This document shows positions 33,662 to 46,093 of a stretch of DNA of 64,000 nucleotides, one piece after another. This DNA is from an uncultured Bacilli bacterium (GTDB taxonomy: Bacteria > Bacillota_I > Bacilli_A > RF39 > UBA660): NCBI GenBank assembly GCA_934098395.1, contig CAKOOM010000001.1, positions 186,001 through 250,000 of the forward strand, given 5' to 3'. Below the pieces are notes generated by a model. It saw nothing but the letters and a program-made list of their open reading frames with translations, searched no databases and was not told the origin of the DNA. The translations under genes were made by a program, and so were the position numbers. Every line of letters starts with the position of its first letter. Within the stretch, counting starts at the first letter, position 1.

Positions 33662-33690
33662 TTGACATAAATAGGGTAAAATGTTATAAT
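33662..33690 (+). promoter_or_regulatory. Strong promoter of the surface-protein/F1-like ATPase operon
   Basis: TTGACA (33662-33667), 17 bases, extended -10 TGtTATAAT (33685-33690): consensus at every element. It directly follows the rhomboid terminator and leads to the gene at 33737. Confidence 0.9.
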
Positions 33691-33736
33691 TTTTATAGTA
33701 TGGTGTAGTAGCTAAAAATAGCAGAGGTGATATATA

Positions 33737-36700
33737 ATGAAGAAATTAATTGATAATAAATTTTTATTTGTGGTTGCTATTAGTTTAATAACTTTAATAG
33801 GTTTAGGAATTGGAGCTTATTATTTGTTTGATGATAGTGATAGTACTTTTGTTAAGAGCGGATATGTTCTTAATCCACTTAGTTCTAAAGTAGAAAAATA
33901 TTATTTTAATGAAAATACACAATATAAAGTTAATTTATCTTCAATGGTAGAATTTAGCGATGTAGATAAAAAAGATGTAACGGTTTTACAAGATAGTTTT
34001 CTTCATTATATGGATAATTCAATATCTTTTTTGAAAAAGGGAGCTATTTTAGATTTAGATTCAATTACAAATGATAAAAAAGCTGTGTCTTTTTATAATA
34101 TAACTGATAAATCTATTATTAACAAAACAGGTGATGGATATGTAGTTAGTAGTACTGCTGGTGATATTAAACTAAAGAATTTTATTGGTAGAATAAGTGA
34201 TAGTAAGTATATAATTGTCGGAGATGTTCGTGCTAAGATAACTGGTAATTCTAAAGAAATATCAGGACAATACTTTGAAATTGTATATACTGCTAATGGA
34301 GTTGTTAATATTGAAAATAAAGATGTTAAATATCAGGTAGCAGCAGAAGGCAGTTATATTTATGTTGGTGATAAGGTAATAGATTTAGGCAATAAGAAAA
34401 TTAAGATGGGTGACGAAGATATAATGTCTTTGACTGCTATTACAATAGATGGTGATGAAAATATTGAAATAATACCAAAGGCTGAGGATAATAAAAATGG
34501 CGGTAACGGTCAAGGCGATGGTGATAACCAAGGCAATGGCCAAGGAACAGGCGAAAATGGTAACGGTCAAGGTAATAATGGTAATGGCACCGATAATACT
34601 GGTGGTAATGGTACGAATGGCACTGGTGATAATAGTCAGGGTAATGGAGACGGTAATGGTCAAGGAAGTGAAAATAAAACTAAAGATATTATTGTTTCTC
34701 TTAAATCAGCAGAAGTTAGTAGTACTTCGATTAAAGTTACGTTTGATATAGATAATAATCAAGCAGATGATAATTTTGTTTTATCTGTTGTTAATGTTGA
34801 TACGGGTAGAACTGTCGATATTGAAGCTCAAGTTTTAGCGGACAAAGAAATAATAGTACCTTTGCTTTCTCCATCTACGAAATATTTATTTACAGTAACT
34901 AATGAGAGAGATGGTGGAAAATATTTTCAGAAGAATTTTGATACGAGTTCTTTTGGAATAAAATTAGAAAAGAGTTATGCTACGGACACAGAACTTGGTT
35001 ATAAGATAGTTATTGATAAAGGAACGGATATTACTAATGCTAAACTATCTTTATATAAATATAATGAGGAAACTCATAAAAATGAAATAGTTAAAACAAG
35101 TTATTATGATGCAGCAAGTGATACGACAAAATATGTAGAGAAGGTTACTTACTTATCTAGTTTAGAAGGTAATATAGAGGGAACTCATGAGGTAATATAT
35201 GATGGACTTGATAGCAATACGATATATACGGCAGTACTTGATGAATTTTCTGTGGCATCAGCTAACTTTAAGGATGTATATAATGTTACACTTACTTCAA
35301 TGACTTTAAAGAAAACGCCATCATTTAGTGAGATGGTTGCGGATAAAGATGTTGGCAAGGGAAGTTTTAAATTATCAATTGATAATATAATTGATCCGGA
35401 TAATGCTATTACTAATTATACATATTTAATTTATGATAATAATGATCCGAGTAAAACAGTAATTAATCCGATTAGTAAGAGTAATGCTTCTCCGATAGAG
35501 GTACTAGTTGGTGAGAAAGATAATCAACTTAAAAATGATACGAATTATTTTTATAAAGTTGTTATTGAATACTATGATAATGAAAAATATATTGAATATG
35601 TTACTCAAGATAGTATTAACTTTGTGATGGGAAGTGACCCATATGTAACAGTTGTTCCAAACGAAAAGCTTATTAGTTTTGATAAAATTGGGGCTACGAT
35701 ATATTTAAAAGATAATAGCTGTTTGATATCTATGCCTGGTCGTGAAAAATGCATGGGTGCAAGTAATACAGTAATTGATGTTAGTAAGGTTAATGCAGTA
35801 ACTGGTGAGAAAACATCAGTATATACGAAAGTTGTAGATTTTACAGTTACTGAGGAAGAAATTAAATACGATTTAGTGCTTGATAACTTACAAGCAAATA
35901 CTACTTATAGTATTGAAGTTAGGGCTAAAAGAAATGATAAGGAATCAGAAGAAAGAGTGGTAATTGAACATACTGATGATTCAAAGAGGACAATAACTAC
36001 GAAGTCTTTATCTAATTTTATTGCTGAATGGAAAGATAAAGGTAGTACTAGTCAGCACGTTGTTAATCTGCAATCTAAATTGATTGCTGAAGAAGGAACT
36101 GGTACATTATCTCCAGAAGACAGTGCAGCATCAATAAAACGAGTAGTTGTTAAATTATATAAAGGAGAACATGTAGAGGATTTACAGAATGAAATTTCTA
36201 TTGCAGAAGCATCGTTTACTAATGATGATTTTGATTTGAAAGAAGCTTTTTATGATAAAGGTTATATTATTACAACAGATGGTACTTTTGGACTTGATAT
36301 TGATGCATTAAAACAAAAGAGTGAAGATGGAAAGCTTAGTGAATATTATACAGTTTCTATTCAGGCTTATTATGATAATGATGGTAATAATGCAGTTCGT
36401 ATTAGTAATAATGTAACAGCTTATAAAATTAATCCGGTTTTACTTATGGAAAATATTGAAGATCCGATAATTGAACTTAAACCTATTACAAAGAATGTTG
36501 ATAATGTTTGGGATAAATTAGTAAATCCGGGTACTTATGTTGGATATATGATTACTGCTGCTTTTGATAGAGAGGGCCTATTAGCTAATAGCTTAACTCC
36601 AGAGAATATTAATATTTATGTATATAATTCTAACAAGGAAAAAGTTAAATTTTATGTTAAAGATGATAATGGTAAGTTAACTTTAGTTGATAAGATTACT

Positions 36701-39700
36701 TCTTCATTAAATAATAGTAATTATTATGAAGACAAAATATATATGGGATATGGTAGTGAATACTTTAATAATGATTCAATTATGAGTAGAGGAAATACTT
36801 ATTATATTGGATATGATATAGAGGTTAGTAGTGAAGATGGTAATAGTTGGTTATATCCGACAAATTCTACTAGTAACATTAAAAAGGAAGCTACTGAAAA
36901 AGAAACTCCTACATTAAGAATGTATATAGCTAAATCTACTAGTGATAGTGTTACTTATAGATATCAAATTAAAGATCCAGATAATGCAATTTATAGAGAA
37001 AGTGCTGATGATGAATATGGATTTTATTATTCAATAGGAGATGGTGAAGAAAAAAAACTAGCTCTTAAAAATAGTGATGATAATAATTATAAGTATGCTG
37101 GTGATATGACTATTACTGGACTTAATAATAACGATATATATTATTTATATTATAAAAAGAATGTATCTAAAACCGGAGATTTTAATAATGATGTTGTTAA
37201 ATATATTGATGGCGAAGATGATGGTGGAAGACTATTTGATGGTTTTTATGATGCTAAAGCTAAAGATAATAATTATAATTTTAATTTTGAAATTATAAAT
37301 AATCAGAGTGCTGGTAATAAGGTAGAGGTAAAAATATTAGCTAGTGATGAAATGTTAGATAGAATAGTTAATTATAAGGTTTTATTTAAAACTGATTCAA
37401 AAATAGTTGATGGTAAAAAAATTCAGGGTGGATCTACGTTAGAGAAAAATATTTGGAAGTTATCTACTTGTAGTAATCAAGTTGAGGGTGAGAGAGATAG
37501 ATGTTTTTATGTAGACTATGTTGAATTAAAAAAGGCATCAATGAAATCTGAAGGAGAAATAGAAATACCTATTACGGTTACAATTGAGGCATTTTATGAT
37601 AATGGTTTGACAGGTTTTGACTATAGTGTTGGCGATGATAAAGATTATAAATATATGATTTTACAAAATAACAATACATCAGCTGGTCGTGGTAAATATA
37701 TTAGTTATAGTAATGGTGGCCAGATAACGGCTTGGTCTTTAGCAATAGATGCGCCGATTGGATATTATAACTATACACTTAAAGGAACAATACTTACATA
37801 TATTAGTAAACTTAAATCAAGTAATAAATCTGGTATTTCAGTTAATTTATCTTCACTTGGATACTCATCTTCAGTTGGTACTTTGAATTCAAAAATGATA
37901 TCAATTGATAAGATGGGAAGTGACAATAATAAGTTTTCGTTTAGTAGTATTACTCCAAAGGTTCAAGTAAAGGAAAAGAGCCAACTTATTAATGGCTCGG
38001 TTGTTGATTTAACTTTATCTGGCGTTGATCTTGCTGATTTTAAGAGCGAAGATAAGGATGGGGATAAAGAATATTATTTATATGTTGAGACTTGGAATAG
38101 TATGGAGACAGCAAATGCTGAGGCAGATTTAAGTAATGATAAACAATATGGAGTTGTTAGACCAACCCTTAAAGTTAAGATAGATAAAAATAATCCGACT
38201 AATACACTTAGTGCGGTAATAGATGGTCTTGCTGATAGTATGAATTACTACTATGCAATATATGCATATTTATATGTTAATGGTAATTTAGAATATACGA
38301 GATTATTTGATGCTGGATATACATCGGAATATAAGAGTAAATTATATAATTTTAAGGCACTAAGTAAGGGAGATTTATTCCATAGTATAGAGATGGGATA
38401 TTCTGCAAACAAAGAAAGGGAATATGGTAGTAGAGATTTAAATACTAAGATTAATTTAATAGCATATAAAAATAATTATCCATATAATTTTGATTTAACT
38501 TATGTGTTTAGAAAATATGATGGATTACCATATGATATAAATGATACGACTACGAAGAGAGATATTTTATTTAAAAGAACTGTTGAAAATAAGAATATTG
38601 AATCTTCGACAATAAGTGATACGCAGGATATTACTGATTATGATTTAGAGTTTGGTCAAAGAGGTGCATATGAAGTTTATGTTTATGCAACAGTTGATTA
38701 TTATCAAAAAGTTGGTAGTGGATTTGAGGTAGTAAAGCGTAGTGTTGAATTAAACTATCTTGATAGACCAGTTACCCTTAAATCACTTAGTGAGCCATCA
38801 TTTGTTGTTAGTAGAAATGCTATGCAAGAAGATGGCAAATATTTAATTGATTTTAATATTAATACAATAGATAAAGATAGGGTGCTTGATAATGGAGTAT
38901 ACTATGTTAATCTTGTTAATTCTAAGGGTGAAGTTGTTGGAACTTTACAAGAGAAAGATAGTGATGGTAATTGGGTAACGGTATCTAATTATAAAGAACA
39001 TAAATTTGATGCATCTGTTGTTAATAAAAATATTAGAATTACTGATTTGGATGCTGATGAAAAGTATACGATTTTGGTATTTAATAATGCATATATTAAT
39101 AACTATGACGTTAAAAATGTAGTTAAGACTTATAATGAAACGATTGAAAATGATTATATAGATATTCAAGGTGATTATACTAATACAAAAAATAAATTCT
39201 ATATTGAAGTAACAAATAATGGAACAAGAAATGGTACTTTAGTAAAGAAAGTTGGAGAAGAATATAAGAACGTTGAATATGTAAGTGGTGATGATATTCG
39301 TAATGGCCTTGTTAGAGTTAAGGATTTGACAGCAGGAGAAGTAGTTGTTACAATTTATGATAGAGAGCCGCTTATTAAAGACAGTCATACAGTATATTCG
39401 GTTAATAGTTATGGGGTAGCTTTTGGTAGAGATATATTATATAGTGCTACGGAAAAAAGTATCGTTGTTACTTTCCTTGGTGGATCTAGTTTCGACAATG
39501 TAATGGAAGTTAATTATACGATAGGTTTATGGGATCAGGAACAAGCAACGTATACGACTAGTGGTACATATATAATACCGGATGATAAACAATTTGAAAT
39601 ATTTAAAGATACTGAAGATTGGAGATTTGTAATTGATCCGGATGGTATGAATAATATACTAGGGCAGACTTATACGATTAATTTAAGTTTTAAAGTTAAG

Positions 39701-39796
39701 GCACCGGATACAGAACTTGGTTATGTAATACTTACTAGTGCTGATAATGCATCATTCTCTGGTAGAACACAATATGTTAAAGATGAAAAAAAGTAA
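33737..39796 (+). CDS. Giant single-pass surface protein (2019 aa), first gene of the F1-like ATPase operon
   Basis: The N-terminus is cytosolic and short, with one membrane helix at about residues 8-30. An extracellular domain of about 220 residues follows. A 60-residue linker made almost only of Gly, Asn, Gln, Asp and Thr covers about 252-314, and then about 1700 residues of beta-rich repeats of Fn3 type (e.g. STSIKVTFDIDN, LSPSTKYLFTVTN, LQANTTYSIEVRAK). No sorting signal or second membrane helix ends it. The N-terminal domain and linker resemble those of the 39816 product. A role in contact with an external target is inferred from its size and position. Confidence 0.8.
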   Translation: MKKLIDNKFLFVVAISLITLIGLGIGAYYLFDDSDSTFVKSGYVLNPLSSKVEKYYFNENTQYKVNLSSMVEFSDVDKKDVTVLQDSFLHYMDNSISFLKKGAILDLDSITNDKKAVSFYNITDKSIINKTGDGYVVSSTAGDIKLKNFIGRISDSKYIIVGDVRAKITGNSKEISGQYFEIVYTANGVVNIENKDVKYQVAAEGSYIYVGDKVIDLGNKKIKMGDEDIMSLTAITIDGDENIEIIPKAEDNKNGGNGQGDGDNQGNGQGTGENGNGQGNNGNGTDNTGGNGTNGTGDNSQGNGDGNGQGSENKTKDIIVSLKSAEVSSTSIKVTFDIDNNQADDNFVLSVVNVDTGRTVDIEAQVLADKEIIVPLLSPSTKYLFTVTNERDGGKYFQKNFDTSSFGIKLEKSYATDTELGYKIVIDKGTDITNAKLSLYKYNEETHKNEIVKTSYYDAASDTTKYVEKVTYLSSLEGNIEGTHEVIYDGLDSNTIYTAVLDEFSVASANFKDVYNVTLTSMTLKKTPSFSEMVADKDVGKGSFKLSIDNIIDPDNAITNYTYLIYDNNDPSKTVINPISKSNASPIEVLVGEKDNQLKNDTNYFYKVVIEYYDNEKYIEYVTQDSINFVMGSDPYVTVVPNEKLISFDKIGATIYLKDNSCLISMPGREKCMGASNTVIDVSKVNAVTGEKTSVYTKVVDFTVTEEEIKYDLVLDNLQANTTYSIEVRAKRNDKESEERVVIEHTDDSKRTITTKSLSNFIAEWKDKGSTSQHVVNLQSKLIAEEGTGTLSPEDSAASIKRVVVKLYKGEHVEDLQNEISIAEASFTNDDFDLKEAFYDKGYIITTDGTFGLDIDALKQKSEDGKLSEYYTVSIQAYYDNDGNNAVRISNNVTAYKINPVLLMENIEDPIIELKPITKNVDNVWDKLVNPGTYVGYMITAAFDREGLLANSLTPENINIYVYNSNKEKVKFYVKDDNGKLTLVDKITSSLNNSNYYEDKIYMGYGSEYFNNDSIMSRGNTYYIGYDIEVSSEDGNSWLYPTNSTSNIKKEATEKETPTLRMYIAKSTSDSVTYRYQIKDPDNAIYRESADDEYGFYYSIGDGEEKKLALKNSDDNNYKYAGDMTITGLNNNDIYYLYYKKNVSKTGDFNNDVVKYIDGEDDGGRLFDGFYDAKAKDNNYNFNFEIINNQSAGNKVEVKILASDEMLDRIVNYKVLFKTDSKIVDGKKIQGGSTLEKNIWKLSTCSNQVEGERDRCFYVDYVELKKASMKSEGEIEIPITVTIEAFYDNGLTGFDYSVGDDKDYKYMILQNNNTSAGRGKYISYSNGGQITAWSLAIDAPIGYYNYTLKGTILTYISKLKSSNKSGISVNLSSLGYSSSVGTLNSKMISIDKMGSDNNKFSFSSITPKVQVKEKSQLINGSVVDLTLSGVDLADFKSEDKDGDKEYYLYVETWNSMETANAEADLSNDKQYGVVRPTLKVKIDKNNPTNTLSAVIDGLADSMNYYYAIYAYLYVNGNLEYTRLFDAGYTSEYKSKLYNFKALSKGDLFHSIEMGYSANKEREYGSRDLNTKINLIAYKNNYPYNFDLTYVFRKYDGLPYDINDTTTKRDILFKRTVENKNIESSTISDTQDITDYDLEFGQRGAYEVYVYATVDYYQKVGSGFEVVKRSVELNYLDRPVTLKSLSEPSFVVSRNAMQEDGKYLIDFNINTIDKDRVLDNGVYYVNLVNSKGEVVGTLQEKDSDGNWVTVSNYKEHKFDASVVNKNIRITDLDADEKYTILVFNNAYINNYDVKNVVKTYNETIENDYIDIQGDYTNTKNKFYIEVTNNGTRNGTLVKKVGEEYKNVEYVSGDDIRNGLVRVKDLTAGEVVVTIYDREPLIKDSHTVYSVNSYGVAFGRDILYSATEKSIVVTFLGGSSFDNVMEVNYTIGLWDQEQATYTTSGTYIIPDDKQFEIFKDTEDWRFVIDPDGMNNILGQTYTINLSFKVKAPDTELGYVILTSADNASFSGRTQYVKDEKK

Positions 39797-39815
39797 ATAA
39801 TGGAGGTAATATAAT

Positions 39816-41330
39816 ATGAGGAGAAAATATGATTTAAGAAATAAAAAAAGCTTTTTAGTGATAGTATTTTTATCGATAATAGTTGTTTGTATTTTCTCCT
39901 TGTTTATTTATCGATATAATAAGGCTTCAAAGATTGAATATTTGATTGAAGCAGGAACAATAATTCAAGATATTGATAAGAATTCTGTTAGTGTTTCGGC
40001 TTCGGCGAAATTGAAAATAAGATGGAATGGTAAGTATTATTTAGTTTATCAAGATCAGAAAATAGAACTTGGTAAAGAGGTAATAGCTTATAATTCATTA
40101 ACGGGAGCTATTAGGTTATATGGAACTTTTTATGAAATTCAATCTAATGGTAAAATAGTTGTTAATAAAGATGAAACGATTGTTAAAAATGTTAATGATA
40201 CGAAATTTTATAAGATAGATGATAGAGAATATTTGCTTATAGATAAAACTATTACTAATACTGATAGGACGATTGAGGCTAATAATTATTTATTGGTTGA
40301 ACTTGATAAGCAAGGAAATGCTAAATTATCTAATAATAAACTTCAATTAAAGACTATTAGTGAAACGACATTGGTTACTTCAAAATATACTTTTGATATA
40401 GCTAATGAAAAACTTAATTATGGTAAATATGATATCGATTTGAAGAAAATTATTGGTAGTAGTAACCAATATGTAAAAGAGAGTGAAAATAGTAGTGATA
40501 CCGATAAAAATGGTGGTAACGGTCAAGGTGCTGATGGTAATGGAAATGGTCAGGGAACTGGCGGTGGTGATAATCAGGGCAATGGACAAGGTACAGGCGG
40601 TATAACTGGTAATAACGGAACAGGTGGCGTTGGCGGAAAAGGTAATGGAGTAATTAATAATACTGATAATGGTAATAATAGTTCTATCGATGATATTAAA
40701 AATAAAACTAAGACTACTTCGATTATTAGAACTATAGCTTCATTATCACAAATAGATGTTGATTATGTTATATATGATCCATATAATGAGTATAAAAGTG
40801 TTTATGCAGAAATTATTAAATCTGGCAAAGCAGAAATAATTCATTTATCTAAAAATGATACGCATATGGTTATTAGTGGTCTTACACCAAACACTGAGTA
40901 TAGGATTAGTTTTGTGTATACGACAGTTGATAAGGATGGCAATGTAATACCTAATACTTTTGAGAAAGTTACAATAAAGACTTTGATGCCTAAATATTCA
41001 ATTTCTGTATATAAAATAAGCAATGTTACAAATAAACTTACTTATAAGGTTAATTTACAAGAGGGATATAATATTAATACGATGAATATTGAATTATTTT
41101 TTAATTATAATGTAATTGATCCGGAGACTTCACTTGTTACAACAAAGAAAACAGTGTTAACAGATGTGCTTAGTGTTAATAACGGTGATAAGTTTACTTT
41201 TGGAACATTTGATATTACTGGATATGATATAGTGACAGGAACGTTAATGGATTTGAATATTAAGAGTGTAAGTAATGCTAATATGACGTTAGATATTAAT
41301 AGCGGTTCTACATTTAGATATGGGAGGTAA
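39816..41330 (+). CDS. Single-pass surface protein (504 aa) related to the giant protein
   Basis: It has one membrane helix (about 13-31), then an extracellular domain (about 35-225). A Gly/Asn-rich linker follows (about 228-292), with blocks such as NGQGTGGGDNQGNGQGTGG nearly shared with the giant protein. An Fn3-like domain (LSQIDVDYVIYDP, ISGLTPNTEYRISFVYTT) and a final beta-rich domain complete it. It is a short paralogue of the 33737 product. GGAGGT precedes the ATG; the gap to the upstream stop is 19 bases and to the next gene 5 bases. The function is unknown. Confidence 0.78.
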   Translation: MRRKYDLRNKKSFLVIVFLSIIVVCIFSLFIYRYNKASKIEYLIEAGTIIQDIDKNSVSVSASAKLKIRWNGKYYLVYQDQKIELGKEVIAYNSLTGAIRLYGTFYEIQSNGKIVVNKDETIVKNVNDTKFYKIDDREYLLIDKTITNTDRTIEANNYLLVELDKQGNAKLSNNKLQLKTISETTLVTSKYTFDIANEKLNYGKYDIDLKKIIGSSNQYVKESENSSDTDKNGGNGQGADGNGNGQGTGGGDNQGNGQGTGGITGNNGTGGVGGKGNGVINNTDNGNNSSIDDIKNKTKTTSIIRTIASLSQIDVDYVIYDPYNEYKSVYAEIIKSGKAEIIHLSKNDTHMVISGLTPNTEYRISFVYTTVDKDGNVIPNTFEKVTIKTLMPKYSISVYKISNVTNKLTYKVNLQEGYNINTMNIELFFNYNVIDPETSLVTTKKTVLTDVLSVNNGDKFTFGTFDITGYDIVTGTLMDLNIKSVSNANMTLDINSGSTFRYGR

Positions 41331-41335
41331 TATAC

Positions 41336-42060
41336 ATGGATAAAATAATTCAATATGTTAAAAAGAATTATCGTACGTTGATACCTGTTATGGTAGTACT
41401 TGTATTGCTTGTTACTGTATACTTTCTGTATAGAGAATATAAATATGATAATTATCGTAATAAACAAGAAGTTGATGTTTATCAATATTTTGGTGGAGTA
41501 AAGAATGAATATAAGGCAATAGTTACTTATAATTTAGATGATAAAATTGTAGATATTACTTCTAAGGACAAGTCTGTTGAATATGATTCTACTCCAGTAT
41601 ATTATAAAGATAAAAAGCAAGTGTTATTTCCTAGTGAAATGAATATTGTATTTCCTTTGAAAGAGGGAAGTCAATTTAAGACATATAAATATATGATGTA
41701 TGAGAATAATGATGGAGTTCATAAACTTAATATTAATAATCAAATAAGTGAATATGATTATTTCTTCTTATATGATGGACAGGGATTATTCTTTTTGCCA
41801 GATAATGCAGAAGTATTTATTAATAATAAGAAACTTAGAGATATTAGTGCGATGTCTTATATAAAGATAGATAGTGGATATACTTTGATATATTATGATT
41901 ATGATAAGGATGAATCTGAAGTTATTAATATAGAAGGTAAGATTGTGACAGTTAAATCTGGTAATATAGACATAAATTTATCTGAAAGAAGTTTTGATGC
42001 TTTTGGTAAAAAGATACTGCTAAGTAGTCCTGATAAATTGAATTCAGTTACTAAAAGCAA

Positions 42061-42064
<4 letters not shown>
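41336..42064 (+). CDS. Single-pass surface protein (242 aa), third of the operon
   Basis: It has a short cytosolic N-terminus, a membrane helix (about residues 15-33) and an extracellular domain with no linker or Fn3 part. It thus matches only the N-terminal half of the two proteins before it in layout (basic start, helix, beta-rich domain with repeated short Tyr-rich strands). GGGAGG precedes the ATG. Its stop codon overlaps the -35 of a second promoter. It may be the common membrane adaptor of the trio; this is inference. Confidence 0.7.
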
Positions 42065-42377
<313 letters not shown>

Positions 42378-42378
42378 G

Positions 42379-43146
42379 ATGGTTTTATTATTTATTGTTG
42401 TTTGTTTGATTATTGCTTTTCTTGTATTCTTAATGTTTGTTATATTAAAAAAGACGGTAAGAATTGTTAATTCTCAAACAAAATCATACTTTGTTAATAA
42501 GTTGCAGGGATATGACGATTTAATCCGTGATAAAGAAAGCAAACTTAGTGAAATTGATGAATTAATTAAGGATAAAGAAAAGGGAATAGAAGAAGATAAC
42601 ACACATAATGATGTTAAAACTGGATATGCTTTTGATACGAATGTTATTGATTTACTTAATTCAACACAGTATCAAGATAAGAATATATTTGAATTAAATA
42701 AAAAAATAGATGAAAATTTTGTTGTAAATTATGAGGAATTAGTTAAAGATTTTTTAGCTTTATGTGATGAGGATAAAGATTATGATTTTTGTCTTAATTT
42801 AAGGGGTAAGTTTAGTAGTGATGTAATATATAATCTTAAGAGTATGATGAGTGATAAACAAGAAGAGGAACTTAAGAAAATGCTTAGTAATAAAGAGTAT
42901 AAGGTATATGAAGCTTTTAAACTAGTAGTAAGCGATCATAGTATTGATAATTTTATTGATTATTTGGATCAATTGGTGGATTTGAATAATCCGAAGATTA
43001 CGATATTAGTTGGTAATAAGAGTGAAAATTATGATCATTTAAGTGAAAATATAGAAACGGTATTTAATGATAAGATATACAGGGGAATTAAAATTATATA
43101 TAGGAATAAGGTATATGATTTTAGTTTAAGTGAAAGGAATGTATAA
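42379..43146 (+). CDS. b/delta-like fused stalk protein of the F1-like ATPase
   Basis: A 255-residue protein. An N-terminal membrane helix (about 2-24) runs into a charged helix or coiled coil (about 28-75), as in subunit b. The rest resembles subunit delta/OSCP: a helical part with MMSDKQEEELKKML, then a C-terminal strand set KIYRGIKIIYRNKVYDFSL that matches the delta ending (usually L-IGGI-I-V--DGS). The order b then delta before alpha is that of ATP synthase operons, here joined in one chain. No ribosome site is evident, so it is probably coupled to the c-like gene. It would be the peripheral stalk. Confidence 0.7.
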   Translation: MVLLFIVVCLIIAFLVFLMFVILKKTVRIVNSQTKSYFVNKLQGYDDLIRDKESKLSEIDELIKDKEKGIEEDNTHNDVKTGYAFDTNVIDLLNSTQYQDKNIFELNKKIDENFVVNYEELVKDFLALCDEDKDYDFCLNLRGKFSSDVIYNLKSMMSDKQEEELKKMLSNKEYKVYEAFKLVVSDHSIDNFIDYLDQLVDLNNPKITILVGNKSENYDHLSENIETVFNDKIYRGIKIIYRNKVYDFSLSERNV

Positions 43147-43148
43147 TT

Positions 43149-44474
43149 ATGGATGATATATGGACTAGTAATTTAAATGATACGATAGATAGTATTAAGA
43201 ATAATGAAAATGTTTATAATACTGGTAAGGTTATTAAGGTAAATGATTATAATGTTGAAGTAACGGGACTTAATGATGTGGCTTTTTACGAAGAAGTTAA
43301 TGTATCTGATAAAGCATCGGGGTATGTATTTGGAATATATCCGGATAGAGTAATTGTTGCGCTAGTTAAGATTAATGAAGAAATTAAACCAGGTGATATG
43401 GTTTATGCTTTAAAGAAAGAATTTAAGTGTTTGTTTAGTTTAGATTCTGTAGGTAAGGTAATAGATGTATTTGGTAATGATTTAATTGCTGGTAAAAAGT
43501 TTGATAATTTGGTAGAACTTAGTGTTGAAAATCGTCCAATATCATTGATGGATAGAGGTCTTGTTAAGAGAGAAATGTTAACTGGTATTACAGGTATTGA
43601 TTTGATTTATCCGATAGGAAAAGGTCAGAGACAACTTATTATTGGTGATAAAAAGACTGGTAAAACACAACTTTGTTTGGATACGATAGTTAATCAAAAA
43701 GATAAAAATGTTTTGTGTATATATGTTGCTATTGGTAAAACTAAGAAAGAAGTTAAAGATATTTATTATGAACTTACTAAAAGAGGTGCAGCATCATATA
43801 CGATAGTCATTGCATCTTTTCATGATGAACTTCCTACGCGTACTTATTTAACACCATATGTAGCTTTGTCGATAGCAGAGTCATTTATGCTTCAGACATA
43901 CGATGTGTTAGTATGTTTAGATGATTTAAAGAAACATGCGGATATTTATAGACAGATAAGTTTAGCGAGTAAAAAAACTCCAGGTAGAGATGCATATCCA
44001 TCGGATATATTTTATACGCATAGTAGATTGTTGGAAAAAGGATGTCAACATAAAAATGGAGGTTCAATTACAATTCTTCCAATTGTTGAAACTAAAGCTG
44101 GGGATATAACTGACTACATATCTACGAATATTATATCTATATGTGACGGTCAGATAGTTTTATCTGCTAAGAATTTTGCTAAGGGTGAAAAACCTGCTAT
44201 TGACTATGGTCTTTCAGTATCTCGTCTTGGTGGTAATGTTCAAGATAGTGAAATGAAGAAGGTTGGTAGTAAAGTAAGAATTGATTTGCTTTCTTATTTG
44301 GATGTTAGACAAATATATGAACTTGCTAATATTGATGAAATGAGTGAAGATTTGCAAAGAAGATTAAAAGAAGGAAAAATAATTCTTGAAAATTTGAGAC
44401 AATATAAGTTTAGTCCTAAGACTAAGAGAGAAATGATAGATAGTTATAAGTTTTTGATGGAAAATAAACAGTAA
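43149..44474 (+). CDS. F1-like ATPase alpha subunit
   Basis: A 441-residue protein, about 60 shorter than usual alpha. Walker A is GDKKTGKT (166-173). LDDLKKHADIYRQISL, TPGRDAYPSDIFYTHSRLLE and the arginine-finger segment DYGLSVSRLGGNVQ (Arg about 359) are all clear alpha signatures. The missing length is mainly at the N-terminal crown and at the C-terminus. It should therefore complete the catalytic sites on beta. It follows the b/delta-like gene by 2 bases. This is not the standard atpA: identity to it is limited and the operon partners are unusual. Confidence 0.9.
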   Translation: MDDIWTSNLNDTIDSIKNNENVYNTGKVIKVNDYNVEVTGLNDVAFYEEVNVSDKASGYVFGIYPDRVIVALVKINEEIKPGDMVYALKKEFKCLFSLDSVGKVIDVFGNDLIAGKKFDNLVELSVENRPISLMDRGLVKREMLTGITGIDLIYPIGKGQRQLIIGDKKTGKTQLCLDTIVNQKDKNVLCIYVAIGKTKKEVKDIYYELTKRGAASYTIVIASFHDELPTRTYLTPYVALSIAESFMLQTYDVLVCLDDLKKHADIYRQISLASKKTPGRDAYPSDIFYTHSRLLEKGCQHKNGGSITILPIVETKAGDITDYISTNIISICDGQIVLSAKNFAKGEKPAIDYGLSVSRLGGNVQDSEMKKVGSKVRIDLLSYLDVRQIYELANIDEMSEDLQRRLKEGKIILENLRQYKFSPKTKREMIDSYKFLMENKQ

Positions 44475-44486
44475 TAGAAAGGGTAG

Positions 44487-46092
<1,606 letters not shown>

Positions 46093-46093
46093 T

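Noticed and set aside
34385..34663. Antisense reading frames opposite the repeats, such as 34385-34663 and 40380-40589
   Set aside because: They are shadows of biased codons (Ile/Thr-rich translations) on the opposite strand of real genes, with no ribosome sites.
34491..34680. Short G-rich repeats in the DNA of the giant protein, and again at 40497-40690
   Set aside because: They are in-frame codons for the Gly/Asn/Gln-rich protein linkers, not CRISPR or intergenic repeats. Units are irregular and there are no spacers.
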